Numbered from the stretch's first letter, positions 17,526-30,316 are shown. The stretch: 34,726 bases of DNA from Chloroflexota bacterium (GCA_025937875.1 JAICQM010000004.1:1-34726); one strand, 5' to 3'. Notes: generated by a model not told the origin, from the letters alone. Made by a program: numbers and translations.

Positions 17526-18467
17526 ATGAGTGGTGTGGTCGTCCTCGGCGACGCCCTCCTGGACATCCTGGTCGCGCCGGTGCAGCCCGTCGTCGCCGGT
17601 GGCGACGTGCCGGCCACCATCCGCATGGGTCCCGGCGGGCAAGGGGCCAACGTCGCGGTCAGGCTGGCGCGCCGTGGCGCCGACGTGACCCTCGAGTGTG
17701 GCCTGGCCGATGACCCGGCCGGCGCGTTCATCCGTGCCGCCCTCGAAGCGGAGGGCATCGGCCTGGCAGCGGTTGACGTCGAGCGCAGCGGCACGGTCGT
17801 CGTTCTACTGGCGCCCGATGCCGACCGATCGATGCTGAGCCACCGACCCGATCTCGCGGGCGCGTTGGCCGCTTCTCCGCACGCGGGCGATGACGCGGCC
17901 TGGTGGGTCGTATCGGGATACGTCCTGCTGGAGGCCGGCGGCGCTGACCTTGCGGCCCGAGTTGCGGGGCGCGAGACGCGGCGCGCCATCCTCGGCTGTT
18001 CCCTGCGCCCTCACCAGGCCAGTGCCTGGGCTGCCGCCGCGACGGCGGCCGAGCCGACCCTCATGGTCCTCAACCGCGACGAGGCCACGACCATCGTGGG
18101 TGGCCCACCGAGTCCCATCGCGGTGGCGGAGCGATTCGGCTGCCTCGCCGTCGTCACCGGGCGCGATGGCGCGGAAGCCGCTGTCCCGGGCGGAGCACCA
18201 TCCGTCACGGTGCCATCCGTCCCGGCCGAGGCGGTCGATGCCACCGGTGCCGGCGACGCCTTCGCCGCCGCGCTGATCCACCGGCTCTCGGCGGCCGCGT
18301 GGCCGCCCGACGCGCCTGACCTCACCGCTGCGCTCGTCGATGCAGCGGCGCTCGCCGCTGCCGTGACTGGCGTGTACGGCGCCCAGGGGCGCGTCGCGGG
18401 CGAAGGCGGGTCGGATCGCATCGGCGCTGCCGATAGTGGTGCCGCCTCCGGTACGCTGCCGGCATGA
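17526..18467 (+). CDS. psuK: PfkB-family carbohydrate kinase, probable pseudouridine kinase
   Basis: GPGGQGANVAVRLARRGADV...DATGAGDAFAAALIH; 4-nt overlap with psuG. Confidence 0.8.
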   Translation: MSGVVVLGDALLDILVAPVQPVVAGGDVPATIRMGPGGQGANVAVRLARRGADVTLECGLADDPAGAFIRAALEAEGIGLAAVDVERSGTVVVLLAPDADRSMLSHRPDLAGALAASPHAGDDAAWWVVSGYVLLEAGGADLAARVAGRETRRAILGCSLRPHQASAWAAAATAAEPTLMVLNRDEATTIVGGPPSPIAVAERFGCLAVVTGRDGAEAAVPGGAPSVTVPSVPAEAVDATGAGDAFAAALIHRLSAAAWPPDAPDLTAALVDAAALAAAVTGVYGAQGRVAGEGGSDRIGAADSGAASGTLPA

Positions 18468-19390
18468 CGTCCCAACCGACCGCCTGGCTCGCCGTATCGG
18501 CCGAGGTCGCCGAGGCGCTGGCCGCCGGACGCCCGGTGGTGGCGCTCGAGTCGAGCCTCATCGCTCAGGGACTCCCCGCGCCGCACAACCTCGACACCGC
18601 TCGTGCGGCCGAGGCGGCGGTGCGCGAAGAGGGAGCGACGCCCGCCACGGTGGCGCTGGAGGAGGGGCTGCTGCACGTCGGCGCTCCCGCCGAGCTGCTG
18701 GATCGTCTGGCCGACACCGAGCGACGGCCGGCCAAGGCTGCCTCGCGTGACATCGGCCCGCTGCTCGCCCAGCGCCGACTTGCGGCCACCACCGTGAGTG
18801 CCACGATGCGGGCCGCTCGGCTGGCCGGCATCCCGCTCTTCGCCACCGGTGGGATCGGCGGCGTCCACCGCGGCGCCGCGACCAGCTGGGACATCAGCAG
18901 CGATCTCGACGAGCTGGCATCGACGCCGGTGGCGGTCCTGTCCAGCGGCGCCAAGTCCATCCTCGACCTGCCGGCCACCCTCGAGGCGCTCGAGACGCGG
19001 CGCGTCCCGGTGGTGGGATACGGCACCGACCGGCTGCCCGCCTTTTTGAGCCCCGATGCCGGCCTACCCCTCCAGCACCGCGTGGACACGCCGGCGGACG
19101 CGGCGGCGGTCGTTCGTGCGCACCTGGCCATTCCCGGCAACGGCGGGCTGCTCATCGTGCAGCCACCGCCGGCCGAGGTCGCGCTCCCCATCGCCGACGT
19201 CGACGCATGGACCCGCGACGCGGTCGCGGCCGCCGCTGAGGCTGGCGTCAGCGGCGGCGCGGTGACGCCCTACGTCCTCTCGCACGTCGCCGCCGCATCG
19301 GATGGACGGACGCTGCGGGCCAACGTGGCGCTCATCGTCAACAACGCGCGGACGGCGGCCCGGATCGCCGTGGCCCTGGCGAGCGGCTGA
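18464..19390 (+). CDS. psuG: Pseudouridine-5'-phosphate glycosidase
   Basis: VVALESSLIAQGLPAPHNLDTA...FATGGIGGVHRGA...LDLPATLEALETRRVPVVGYGTDRLPAFL. Confidence 0.95.
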   Translation: MTSQPTAWLAVSAEVAEALAAGRPVVALESSLIAQGLPAPHNLDTARAAEAAVREEGATPATVALEEGLLHVGAPAELLDRLADTERRPAKAASRDIGPLLAQRRLAATTVSATMRAARLAGIPLFATGGIGGVHRGAATSWDISSDLDELASTPVAVLSSGAKSILDLPATLEALETRRVPVVGYGTDRLPAFLSPDAGLPLQHRVDTPADAAAVVRAHLAIPGNGGLLIVQPPPAEVALPIADVDAWTRDAVAAAAEAGVSGGAVTPYVLSHVAAASDGRTLRANVALIVNNARTAARIAVALASG

Positions 19391-19474
19391 TCGGCGGTCG
19401 GGGGCATCGGTCGCACGAAGGCCGTGCGCTATCCTGCACGCCGGCGGTGAGCGCCGCGGACGACGGAGGCGAGG

Positions 19475-19993
19475 ATGCGGATCTACGAGGGCAGCCCGCG
19501 CACTGACTGGGAGGAGGTGCTGCGGAGCATCGGCGCCCACGCCGACCACGAGCAGCTCAAGGAGCTCCTCTTCCTGGAGCTCGACCAGGGCTTCATCCTG
19601 CAGGGACTGGGGCCGCCGCACACCGGGGCATGGGCCGAGGGATCGGGGGCGCTCGTCAAGCGCACCTACGAGCTGGTCGAGGACAAGGTGTCGGAGCTCG
19701 TCGACGAGCTGGCGGGTCATCGCGGCCAGCGTCCCCCCACCGAGCCGGCGCCCGAGGTCACGCACTACTACGAGCACGCGATGCGCGTCCTCGGCAAGTG
19801 GATCGACGGCCAGCGGGCGCGCGACGTCTTCCTGTTCGAGCAGGAGGGATCGTTCGTGATCCGGCTCCTCGTCGCCACGCCCAGTGGCACCGGCCACCAG
19901 CTGGCGGAGTTCACACGCGAGGAGATCCTCGCTATGATCGAGGCCGCACCGGAGGAACGCGCAGCCGCGCCGGAGACGCCGGCCGGCGGTTGA
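19475..19993 (+). CDS. Hypothetical protein
   Basis: ORF with GGAGG Shine-Dalgarno upstream (acggaggcgaggATG) and TATCCT box at about 19434. Confidence 0.7.
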   Translation: MRIYEGSPRTDWEEVLRSIGAHADHEQLKELLFLELDQGFILQGLGPPHTGAWAEGSGALVKRTYELVEDKVSELVDELAGHRGQRPPTEPAPEVTHYYEHAMRVLGKWIDGQRARDVFLFEQEGSFVIRLLVATPSGTGHQLAEFTREEILAMIEAAPEERAAAPETPAGG

Positions 19994-20033
19994 CGCGCAT
20001 CGCCCGCCCGAACACCCACTGGGGAGACCCACC

Positions 20034-20186
20034 ATGAAGGCATTGAAGGTCCTGCTCATCGGCGTCGGCGCGCTGCTGGCGGCGATGATCGTCATTCCGC
20101 TCACGATCCTTGCCGGCCTCTTCGTCTGGCTCAAGCTGACCGAGGAGACCGACGACGAGGAGATGGAGCTCGAGGACACCATCTAG
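20034..20186 (+). CDS. Small single-pass membrane protein (50 aa) with acidic tail
   Basis: MKALKVLLIGVGALLAAMIVIPLTILAGLFVWLKLTEETDDEEMELEDTI; GGGGAGA Shine-Dalgarno just upstream and a hairpin just downstream; below the ORF-track length cutoff. Confidence 0.7.
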   Translation: MKALKVLLIGVGALLAAMIVIPLTILAGLFVWLKLTEETDDEEMELEDTI

Positions 20187-20193
20187 ACCGATG

Positions 20194-20214
20194 CGGGCGC
20201 CCCACGGGCGCCCG
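20194..20214. terminator. Perfect 9-bp stem, 3-nt loop hairpin between convergent genes
   Basis: CGGGCGCCC-CAC-GGGCGCCCG; no strong U-tract on either side. Confidence 0.6.
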
Positions 20215-20218
20215 TTCG

Positions 20219-21073
20219 TCATCCAGCCCGGGTGCTGAGCGCCCAGGCGACCGTCCAGGCCACGGCCGCGACCAGCTGCGCGCGCCACAGCCAGGATGCA
20301 TGCCGCGCTGCCGCCGCCACCGCCAGCAGGCCGATGAGCCCACCTGCGGCCACCGCCGGGCCGAGGCGTCCCGCGGCGAGCAGCGCCAGCCCGACCCCGA
20401 CCCCGACCCCGAGCGTCAGCGTGACTGCCGTGAGATGGCTGCGGCGTCGCCCCAGGACCTGTGCCAGCGATCGCGATCCGTCGGCCGCGTCGGCGTCCCA
20501 GTCCCGCAGCGTGTTGGCCAGGTGCGCGGCCGCCGCGAAGATTCCGGCCAGGGGGACTGCCGGCAGCACGCGATCGACTGGCACGTCGACACCGGCGGCG
20601 ACCCATACCGGCAGCACGCCGAAGCTGACGAGGTAGGGGATCACGCTCGCCGGCGTGCGCGAGAGCCACAGGTCGTACGCCACCGCACTGCCGGCGGCAA
20701 CGCCGCCGAGGAGCAGGAACGTTCCGCCCAGCGGTACCGAGGCGCCGATCTGCACCGCCGCCCCAGCGAATGCCAGGGCCAATGCGGCGCCGGGGGACAC
20801 GAGACCTTCGGGAATCGGCTTCGACTGGCCCGTTGCGGCGTCGCGGCTTCGATCGGCCCAGTCGTTGAGGGCCCCGGTGAGCACCTGCGAGCCGGCGATG
20901 GCCAGCGTGACCAGCCCGATGCGGGCGAGGTCCACCTTGCCGCCCTCCGCCGACAGGATCGTCGCCAGGGCCGCCGCGAGCAGCACGACAGCCGCGGCGG
21001 GAGCGGGATGGATGAGCCCCAGGAGCGGCGGTACCCGGCTGGGGCGCGGGAGCTCATGGCGTGACTCGTGCAT
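20219..21073 (-). CDS. UbiA-family prenyltransferase
   Basis: GALNDWADRSRDAATGQSKPIPEGLVSP and NTLRDWDADAADGSRSLAQVLG; multi-pass membrane protein. Upstream alternative start at 21085. Confidence 0.88.
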   Translation of the reverse strand: MHESRHELPRPSRVPPLLGLIHPAPAAAVVLLAAALATILSAEGGKVDLARIGLVTLAIAGSQVLTGALNDWADRSRDAATGQSKPIPEGLVSPGAALALAFAGAAVQIGASVPLGGTFLLLGGVAAGSAVAYDLWLSRTPASVIPYLVSFGVLPVWVAAGVDVPVDRVLPAVPLAGIFAAAAHLANTLRDWDADAADGSRSLAQVLGRRRSHLTAVTLTLGVGVGVGLALLAAGRLGPAVAAGGLIGLLAVAAAARHASWLWRAQLVAAVAWTVAWALSTRAG

Positions 21074-21083
21074 GATCGTCAGC

Positions 21084-21650
21084 ATGACCCTTCAACGTGT
21101 CAGCAGCATCGCCGTGCTCGTCCTCGCCGCGGTCCTGATCGGCTGCTCCGACCCCTCGCCCACCGTATCGCCCTCCGTGTCAGCGGCCCACTCCGCCAGC
21201 GCGCCGGCCGCGAGCGGGTCCGGCGCGGCGAGCGCATCGCCGACGGCGAGCCTGACGAGCGCGTTCGACCTCGAGGTCGGGGATTGCTTCGACACCGAGA
21301 GCATCACCACCGTCGACGAGGTGACCGTGATCGACTGCGCGCGGGCCCATGCGTTCGAGGTCTTCGGTGTGAGCGACTACGACGCCGGCTCCGACGAGGA
21401 GTTCCCCGGCGAGCAGCCGCTGAAGGACGCGGCCGACGAGGCCTGCCGCGCCGCATTCGAGGACTACGTCGGCATCCCGTACGACGACTCGGCGTGGTCG
21501 GCCACGTTCGTCAACCCATCCCAGGCGACCTGGGAGCAGGGCGACCGGGAGATCCTGTGCGTCCTGCACGAGGCGACGCCTGCCGGCCCCGACGGCACGG
21601 AGGGCACGCCACCGCCGGTCACCGGCAGTGCCGAGGGCAGCGAGCGCTGA
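21084..21650 (+). CDS. Lipoprotein with septum-formation-like domain
   Basis: Lipobox VLIGC; FDLEVGDCFDTESITTVDEVTVIDCARAHAFEVFG...CRAAFEDYVG...WEQGDREILCVLHE pattern. Confidence 0.75.
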   Translation: MTLQRVSSIAVLVLAAVLIGCSDPSPTVSPSVSAAHSASAPAASGSGAASASPTASLTSAFDLEVGDCFDTESITTVDEVTVIDCARAHAFEVFGVSDYDAGSDEEFPGEQPLKDAADEACRAAFEDYVGIPYDDSAWSATFVNPSQATWEQGDREILCVLHEATPAGPDGTEGTPPPVTGSAEGSER

Positions 21651-21689
21651 CGCTCCGCGGCCCGCGCCGCGCATCGGCCCACCTGCTAA

Positions 21690-25060
<3,371 letters not shown>

Positions 25061-25098
25061 CCCGCCTGGATGAAGGCCAGTCCCCGCAATAGCGAGGC

Positions 25099-25212
25099 AT
25101 GTCGCCGCACGCCCCTCTTGTTTCCGTGATCGACCGCCGCACGGCGCTCGCCGTACCCGGTGACCCGCGCCACCGCGCCGATCTCCCCCTCCCGTCCACG
25201 AGGCGTCCATGA
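25099..25212 (+). CDS. Candidate 37-aa leader ORF upstream of rho
   Basis: ATG at 25099 to TGA 25210-25212: [37 protein letters not shown]. In-frame TAG at 25090 bounds it; the stop overlaps the rho ATG (ATGA). Confidence 0.35.
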   Translation: MSPHAPLVSVIDRRTALAVPGDPRHRADLPLPSTRRP

Positions 25213-26675
25213 ACGACGAAGCACGACCCCAGCGCCGCAACCGCTCGCGCCGCCGCAACGAGGGCGGACAGCGCCGACAGGCGCCACGCCCGGCCTACGC
25301 GCGCCGGCGCAATGATTTCGCGACCGGCGGCTACTCGTCGATCTACGCCGGACCGTTCCCGACCGATGACGATGAGCAGGGGATGAACCTGGCCGACCTG
25401 CAGGCCAAGCCCATCGACGAGCTGCGCGAGATCGCCGGTGAGCACGGGATCGAGGGTGCGGACCAGCTCGAGCATTCGGACCTCGTCCTGAAGCTGCTCG
25501 ATGTCGTGCCCCTCGCCCCCGCGCGCCGCGAGCAGGTGCACGACGGCCAGCCGGGGATCGCGGACGGCATCCTGGAGATCGTCGACGAGGGATTCGGGTT
25601 CCTGCGGGTGGGCGGCGTCATGCCGTCGCCGGTTGACATCTACGTAAGCTCCAGCCAGGTGCGCCGATTCGCCCTACGCACCGGGGACCTGGTCAAGGGC
25701 CAGAGCCGGCCACCCAAGGACCAGGAGAAGTACTGGGGCCTCCTCAAGGTCGACACGGTGAACGGGGTCGAGCCGGAGATCGCTCGCCGGCGGCCGTACT
25801 TCGACAACCTGGTTCCGGTCTTCCCGGACGAGCTGTTCGACATCGAGACCGACCAGAAGAACCTCACCCAGCGCCTGGTCAACCTCATCAGCCCCATCGG
25901 CAAGGGGCAGCGTGGGCTGATCCTCTCTCCGGCCAAGGCGGGCAAGACGACGGTGCTGAAGCACATCGCGGCCGGGATCACCGACAACTATCCCGAGGCC
26001 CTGCTCATGGTCGCCCTCATCGGCGAGCGGCCGGAGGAGGTGACCGACATGCAGCGCAGCGTGAAGGGTGAGATCTACGCCTCCACGTTCGACGAGCCGA
26101 CGGAGAACCACACCCGGGTCGCAGAGATGACCCTCGAGATCGCCAAGCGGCAGGTTGAGACCGGCCGCGACGTGGTGATCCTGCTTGACTCCATCACGCG
26201 CCTGGCGCGCGCCTACAACCTGGCCCTGCCGGCGTCGGGCAAGACCCTATCGGGTGGCGTCGACCCGGTCGCCCTCTACCCGCCCAAGCGCTTCTTCGGC
26301 GCCGCGCGCAACATCGAGGGCGGCGGCAGCCTGACGATCATCGCGACCTGCCTGGTCGACACCGGCAGCCGCATGGACGACGTGATCTACGAGGAGTTCA
26401 AGGGTACCGGCAATATGGAGCTGGCGCTCGACCGCAAGCTGTCCGAGAAGCGGATCTTCCCCGCCGTCGACGTCCTGCGCTCCGGCACCCGCCGCGAGGA
26501 GCTGCTGCTCGACGAGAACACGTTGCGGATGGTGTGGACCATGCGCCGCATGCTGAGCGCGGTCGGCCCCAACGAGGGAATCGAGCTGCTCATGCAGCGG
26601 CTCGGCAAGACGAAGAACAACGCCGAGTTCCTTGTCTCGCTCAGCAAGAGCGTCGAGGCCTCCGAGCGCAGCTGA
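25209..26675 (+). CDS. rho: Transcription termination factor Rho
   Basis: [14 protein letters not shown]...[26 protein letters not shown]...[11 protein letters not shown]...[38 protein letters not shown]. Confidence 0.98.
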   Translation: MNDEARPQRRNRSRRRNEGGQRRQAPRPAYARRRNDFATGGYSSIYAGPFPTDDDEQGMNLADLQAKPIDELREIAGEHGIEGADQLEHSDLVLKLLDVVPLAPARREQVHDGQPGIADGILEIVDEGFGFLRVGGVMPSPVDIYVSSSQVRRFALRTGDLVKGQSRPPKDQEKYWGLLKVDTVNGVEPEIARRRPYFDNLVPVFPDELFDIETDQKNLTQRLVNLISPIGKGQRGLILSPAKAGKTTVLKHIAAGITDNYPEALLMVALIGERPEEVTDMQRSVKGEIYASTFDEPTENHTRVAEMTLEIAKRQVETGRDVVILLDSITRLARAYNLALPASGKTLSGGVDPVALYPPKRFFGAARNIEGGGSLTIIATCLVDTGSRMDDVIYEEFKGTGNMELALDRKLSEKRIFPAVDVLRSGTRREELLLDENTLRMVWTMRRMLSAVGPNEGIELLMQRLGKTKNNAEFLVSLSKSVEASERS

Positions 26676-26688
26676 CGCACCGCGTCCC

Positions 26689-28056
26689 GTGACCCGTCTC
26701 CGCGGCGCTGCGGCGCTGCTGGCCGTCCTGCTGGGCCTCGCAGCCTGCGCGCCCGCGTCGCCGACGCCCAGTGGCTCTCCGGCCCCGTCGGCACCGGTCG
26801 GGTCGCCGACGACGGAGCCCACGGTGCCCGGCCTCGGCGAGGTCATCCCGGCACCGGGGTCCTCCACCGACGTCTACGCGCCGAACCCCGAGGCCGTGGT
26901 GGTCGCCATCGACCCCGGCCATGGCGGCTGCCTCGACTGGGGCGTGCCGGACCCCTCGCGGCGCGGCGCCGCGTACAGCGAGAAGACGATGACCCTCGGC
27001 ATCGCCCGCGAGGTCGAGCGGCTGCTGTCGGCCCAGGGCGTCACCGTGGTCATGATGCGCGAGCGTGACGAGGCGCTGGCCGGTGACGACTATCCCGACC
27101 TGGGCTGCACCGGCCCCGCGTGGCGCGACGTCGACGGCGACGGCCAGGCGGGGTTCGAGGAGACCGGTCGGGTGCGGACTCGCGACGAGCTCCAGGCTCG
27201 CATCGACCGCGCCAACGTCGCCCGCGCCGACGTGATGGTGAGCATCCACATCAACTCGATGACCCAGAACGGGGTCGTGTTCGAGATCGCCGCCACGCAG
27301 ACCTTCTACGACGACGAGACGCCGTGGGGCGTCGACGGCAGCGGCGTCCTCGCCGGTGCCATCCAGGCCGATGTCGTGGCGGCCCTGGACCCCGTGGCGG
27401 CCTACGAACGGCAGGACCGCGGCACGCAGGCGGTGGCGTACTACGCGATCAGCCGCCAGTGGCAGGACGGCGACTCGTGCGAGACGCCCGGCGACACGTG
27501 GTGCAAGCCGCATCGCGCGCTGCAGATGCCCAGCGCCCTGGCCGAGGTTGGCTCCATCACCCTGCGCGCCGAGCAGGACCTGCTCGTCAGCGAGTCGGGT
27601 CAGACGGCCGCCGCCGAGGGGGTGTATCGCGGCGTGATCGACTACCTCGCGGATCGGTCGCAGGCGGTGCGCTATGACGTGCCGGACGCCGTCGACCCGC
27701 CGCCCAGCCCCGATGGGCCGCTCGAGCAGGCACGGATCCTGCCTGTCGGAGACGTGGAGCTGGTTCTGACCAATCGGGGAATGGACGACTGGCCCGCGGA
27801 CCTCGAGCTGGTGGCAGGCTGGGAGGCGAGCGAGCTGCCGTACCTCCCCTTGGCGCCAAACCGGCTCGATGCGCTCGCGGTCGACGTACCGAGCCTCGGC
27901 CCCGGTGAGTCGGTGCGACTCGTCGTTTCGCTGCCCGTCCCGGACGTGGCGGGACGCCAGGTCGCCTGGATCACGCTCCGGGGGCCGGCAGGCTCGTACG
28001 CCGACCTCGGGTCACCCGCGCTGCAACTCGCGAGCATGGAACGTTCGTCAGGTTGA
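26689..28056 (+). CDS. N-acetylmuramoyl-L-alanine amidase (Amidase_3), lipoprotein
   Basis: GTG start, lipobox LAAC; VVAIDPGHGG, EKTMTLGIAREVERLL, MVSIHINS, PSALAEVGSI. Confidence 0.9.
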   Translation: MTRLRGAAALLAVLLGLAACAPASPTPSGSPAPSAPVGSPTTEPTVPGLGEVIPAPGSSTDVYAPNPEAVVVAIDPGHGGCLDWGVPDPSRRGAAYSEKTMTLGIAREVERLLSAQGVTVVMMRERDEALAGDDYPDLGCTGPAWRDVDGDGQAGFEETGRVRTRDELQARIDRANVARADVMVSIHINSMTQNGVVFEIAATQTFYDDETPWGVDGSGVLAGAIQADVVAALDPVAAYERQDRGTQAVAYYAISRQWQDGDSCETPGDTWCKPHRALQMPSALAEVGSITLRAEQDLLVSESGQTAAAEGVYRGVIDYLADRSQAVRYDVPDAVDPPPSPDGPLEQARILPVGDVELVLTNRGMDDWPADLELVAGWEASELPYLPLAPNRLDALAVDVPSLGPGESVRLVVSLPVPDVAGRQVAWITLRGPAGSYADLGSPALQLASMERSSG

Positions 28057-28178
28057 CCCGCCGCCAAACGGGCTGCTAGTGTTGCGCGCAACGCGATTCC
28101 GTTGACTCCCCGCAGTGTGGGGTCGAGCCTGGATGTGGGGGATCGTGTACCAGCCTCTGCCACCCACACGCCGGGAGT

Positions 28179-28979
28179 GTGTATCTATTGCCTGATCCGC
28201 GACATGCGCTGCGCCGAATGTCGGTCGCTCGCCCCGTGTCCCGTGCCTTCACGCACCTGACCGTGGTGGGCCTGGTCGCCTTCTCCGCCGCCTTCGGAGT
28301 CGCCGCCACCGGCGCGCAGTCCGAGGGTCCCGCCGCGGACCAGCCATTCTTCAGCCTCGTCGGAACCGCGCGCGCAGGTGGCGAGACCGCCGCGCGCCAG
28401 CCGGACCTGACGCTCTCCATCAGCCCGGAGACCGCCCTTCGCCAGCAGCAGATCGCGCGCAACGGGGAGCTCGCCGCGGTGACGCCGATCGCCATCCCGA
28501 CCCCCCTCGCCGAGCCCGTCGCGCCCCCGCCCGCCACGCCCGAGCCCGCGCGCGGCACGCCGCAGGGCACCGGTTCCGTCACTACCGTCCCGGTCCAGGG
28601 CGGCGCCGTGCGTGGCAGTGGCGGCGTCCTGTCGTGGCCCGTCGCCGGCGGCGTCGTCACCCAGTACTTCCACGCCGGCCATCTCGCGGTCGACATCGCG
28701 GCTCATGCCGGCAACACGGTCATCGCAGCCGATGCGGGCGTCGTGACCTGGGCCGGCTGGCGCTCGAACGGTGGCGGTATGGTGGTCCAGATCGATCATG
28801 GCAACGGAGTCGTGACCGTCTACAACCATCTCGGCTCGATCTGGGTGTCGCCCGGACAGGCGGTATCACGCGGGCAGGGCATCGCCGGCGTGGGCTGCAC
28901 CGGCATCTGCACCGGCCCCCACGTGCACTTCGAGGTCCTCGTCAACGGCGTGATCGTCAACCCGATGCGCTACCTCTAG
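28179..28979 (+). CDS. M23/LytM-type peptidoglycan peptidase
   Basis: GHLAVDIAAHAGNTVIAADAGVVTWAGW...NGVVTVYNHLGSIWVSPGQAVSRGQGIAGVGCTGICTGPHVHFEV. Start uncertain (GTG 28179, TTG 28188 or ATG 28218). Confidence 0.9.
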   Translation: MYLLPDPRHALRRMSVARPVSRAFTHLTVVGLVAFSAAFGVAATGAQSEGPAADQPFFSLVGTARAGGETAARQPDLTLSISPETALRQQQIARNGELAAVTPIAIPTPLAEPVAPPPATPEPARGTPQGTGSVTTVPVQGGAVRGSGGVLSWPVAGGVVTQYFHAGHLAVDIAAHAGNTVIAADAGVVTWAGWRSNGGGMVVQIDHGNGVVTVYNHLGSIWVSPGQAVSRGQGIAGVGCTGICTGPHVHFEVLVNGVIVNPMRYL

Positions 28980-29004
28980 CGCTCGCCCTGACCGAGTTTC
29001 ACCC

Positions 29005-29028
29005 GGCGCCGGCCACCAGGCCGGCGCT
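29005..29028 (+). terminator. Hairpin terminator candidate after M23 peptidase
   Basis: GCGCCGGCC-ACCA-GGCCGGCGC perfect 9-bp stem plus G-U closing pair; followed only by TTATCAT. Confidence 0.65.
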
Positions 29029-29047
29029 TATCATGTCCGACTGACCG

Positions 29048-30316
29048 ATGTTTGCCGATCATGCTCGCATCTTCGTCGCCGCCGGCAGCGGCGGCGATGG
29101 GGCATCCTCCTTTCGCCGTGAGGCGCACGTCCCACGCGGCGGCCCCGATGGCGGTGACGGCGGCAGCGGCGGCGACGTGGTCCTGGTCGTCGAGGCCGGC
29201 ATGACGACCCTCGGCGACTTTCGTCGGGCGCGCCACTTCCGGGCCACGCCCGGTGGCCGCGGCGCCGGCCGCAAGGCGCACGGGCGCAACGGCGGTGACC
29301 GCGTCCTGCGCGTCCCGCCGGGCACCGTCGTGCGCACCCATCCCGACGGGGAGTGGATCGGCGAGCTCCTCGAGCGTGACGACCGGCTGGTCGTCGCGCG
29401 GGGCGGCCGTGGCGGGCGTGGCAACGTGCACTTCGCGACCGCCACCCGGCGCGCGCCGACCCACTACGAGAAGGGCACGCCCGGCGAGGAGCGCTGGATC
29501 GAGCTCGAGCTCAAGTCGATCGCCGACATCGGCCTGGTCGGTGCTCCCAACGCCGGCAAGAGCACGCTGCTCGGCGCGCTGACCGCGGCCAACCCCGAGA
29601 TCGGCGCCTACCCGTTCACCACCATCAGCCCCAACCTGGGCGTCGTCGCCTTCGACGACGAGCGCAGCGCGGTCCTGGCCGACGTGCCCGGCCTCATCGA
29701 GGGCGCGCACGCCGGCAAGGGACTCGGCCACCACTTCCTGCGCCACGTGGAGCGCACGCGGGCCCTGGTCGGCGTGGTCGACGGCGCCGCCGACGACCCG
29801 CTGGCGGAGTGGGACGCGGTGGCCGAGGAGCTGCGCCTCCATGATCCGTCCCTGGTCGAGCGGCCGCTGCTGCTCGTCGTCACCAAGCTCGACCTGCCGG
29901 CGGTGCGCGAGCGGTGGCCGGCGCTGCGCGACGAGCTGCGGGGTCGCGGGCATCGGGTGGTCGGCATCTCCTCGCACGACGGGACCGGTCTCGACAAGCT
30001 GCGGGCGGCGCTGGACGAGGCGCTCGTTGCCGCGGCCGCCGCGACGCTCGAGGAGGAGGAGCTGCGAATCCATCGCTTCGACCCGCTCGACGAGGGCTGG
30101 CGGGTCGTGGCCGAGGGGGATGCGCTGCGGGTGGTGGGGCGCCGCATCGAGACCCTCGCCGCGCGCACCGACTTCACGAACGACGAGTCCCGCGAGCGGT
30201 TCCAGCGGGTGCTGGAGCGGTTCGGCATCGAGGCGGGGCTGGTCGAGGCAGGCGTGGAGGCGGGCACGACGGTCCGCATCGGCGCGGTGGAGCTCGAGTG
30301 GGGCGACGACGATTGA
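29048..30316 (+). CDS. obg: Obg/CgtA GTPase
   Basis: Glycine-rich Obg fold, GLVGAPNAGKSTLLGALT, ADVPGLIEGAHAGKGLGHHFLRH, and C-terminal OCT-like RFQRVLERFGIEAGLVEAGVEAGTTVRIGAVELEW. Confidence 0.97.
   Translation: MFADHARIFVAAGSGGDGASSFRREAHVPRGGPDGGDGGSGGDVVLVVEAGMTTLGDFRRARHFRATPGGRGAGRKAHGRNGGDRVLRVPPGTVVRTHPDGEWIGELLERDDRLVVARGGRGGRGNVHFATATRRAPTHYEKGTPGEERWIELELKSIADIGLVGAPNAGKSTLLGALTAANPEIGAYPFTTISPNLGVVAFDDERSAVLADVPGLIEGAHAGKGLGHHFLRHVERTRALVGVVDGAADDPLAEWDAVAEELRLHDPSLVERPLLLVVTKLDLPAVRERWPALRDELRGRGHRVVGISSHDGTGLDKLRAALDEALVAAAAATLEEEELRIHRFDPLDEGWRVVAEGDALRVVGRRIETLAARTDFTNDESRERFQRVLERFGIEAGLVEAGVEAGTTVRIGAVELEWGDDD

Noticed and set aside
28057-28178. c-di-AMP (ydaO) riboswitch upstream of the M23 peptidase
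   Set aside because: The characteristic conserved segments as I remember them are not visible; kept only as an unassigned structured leader.
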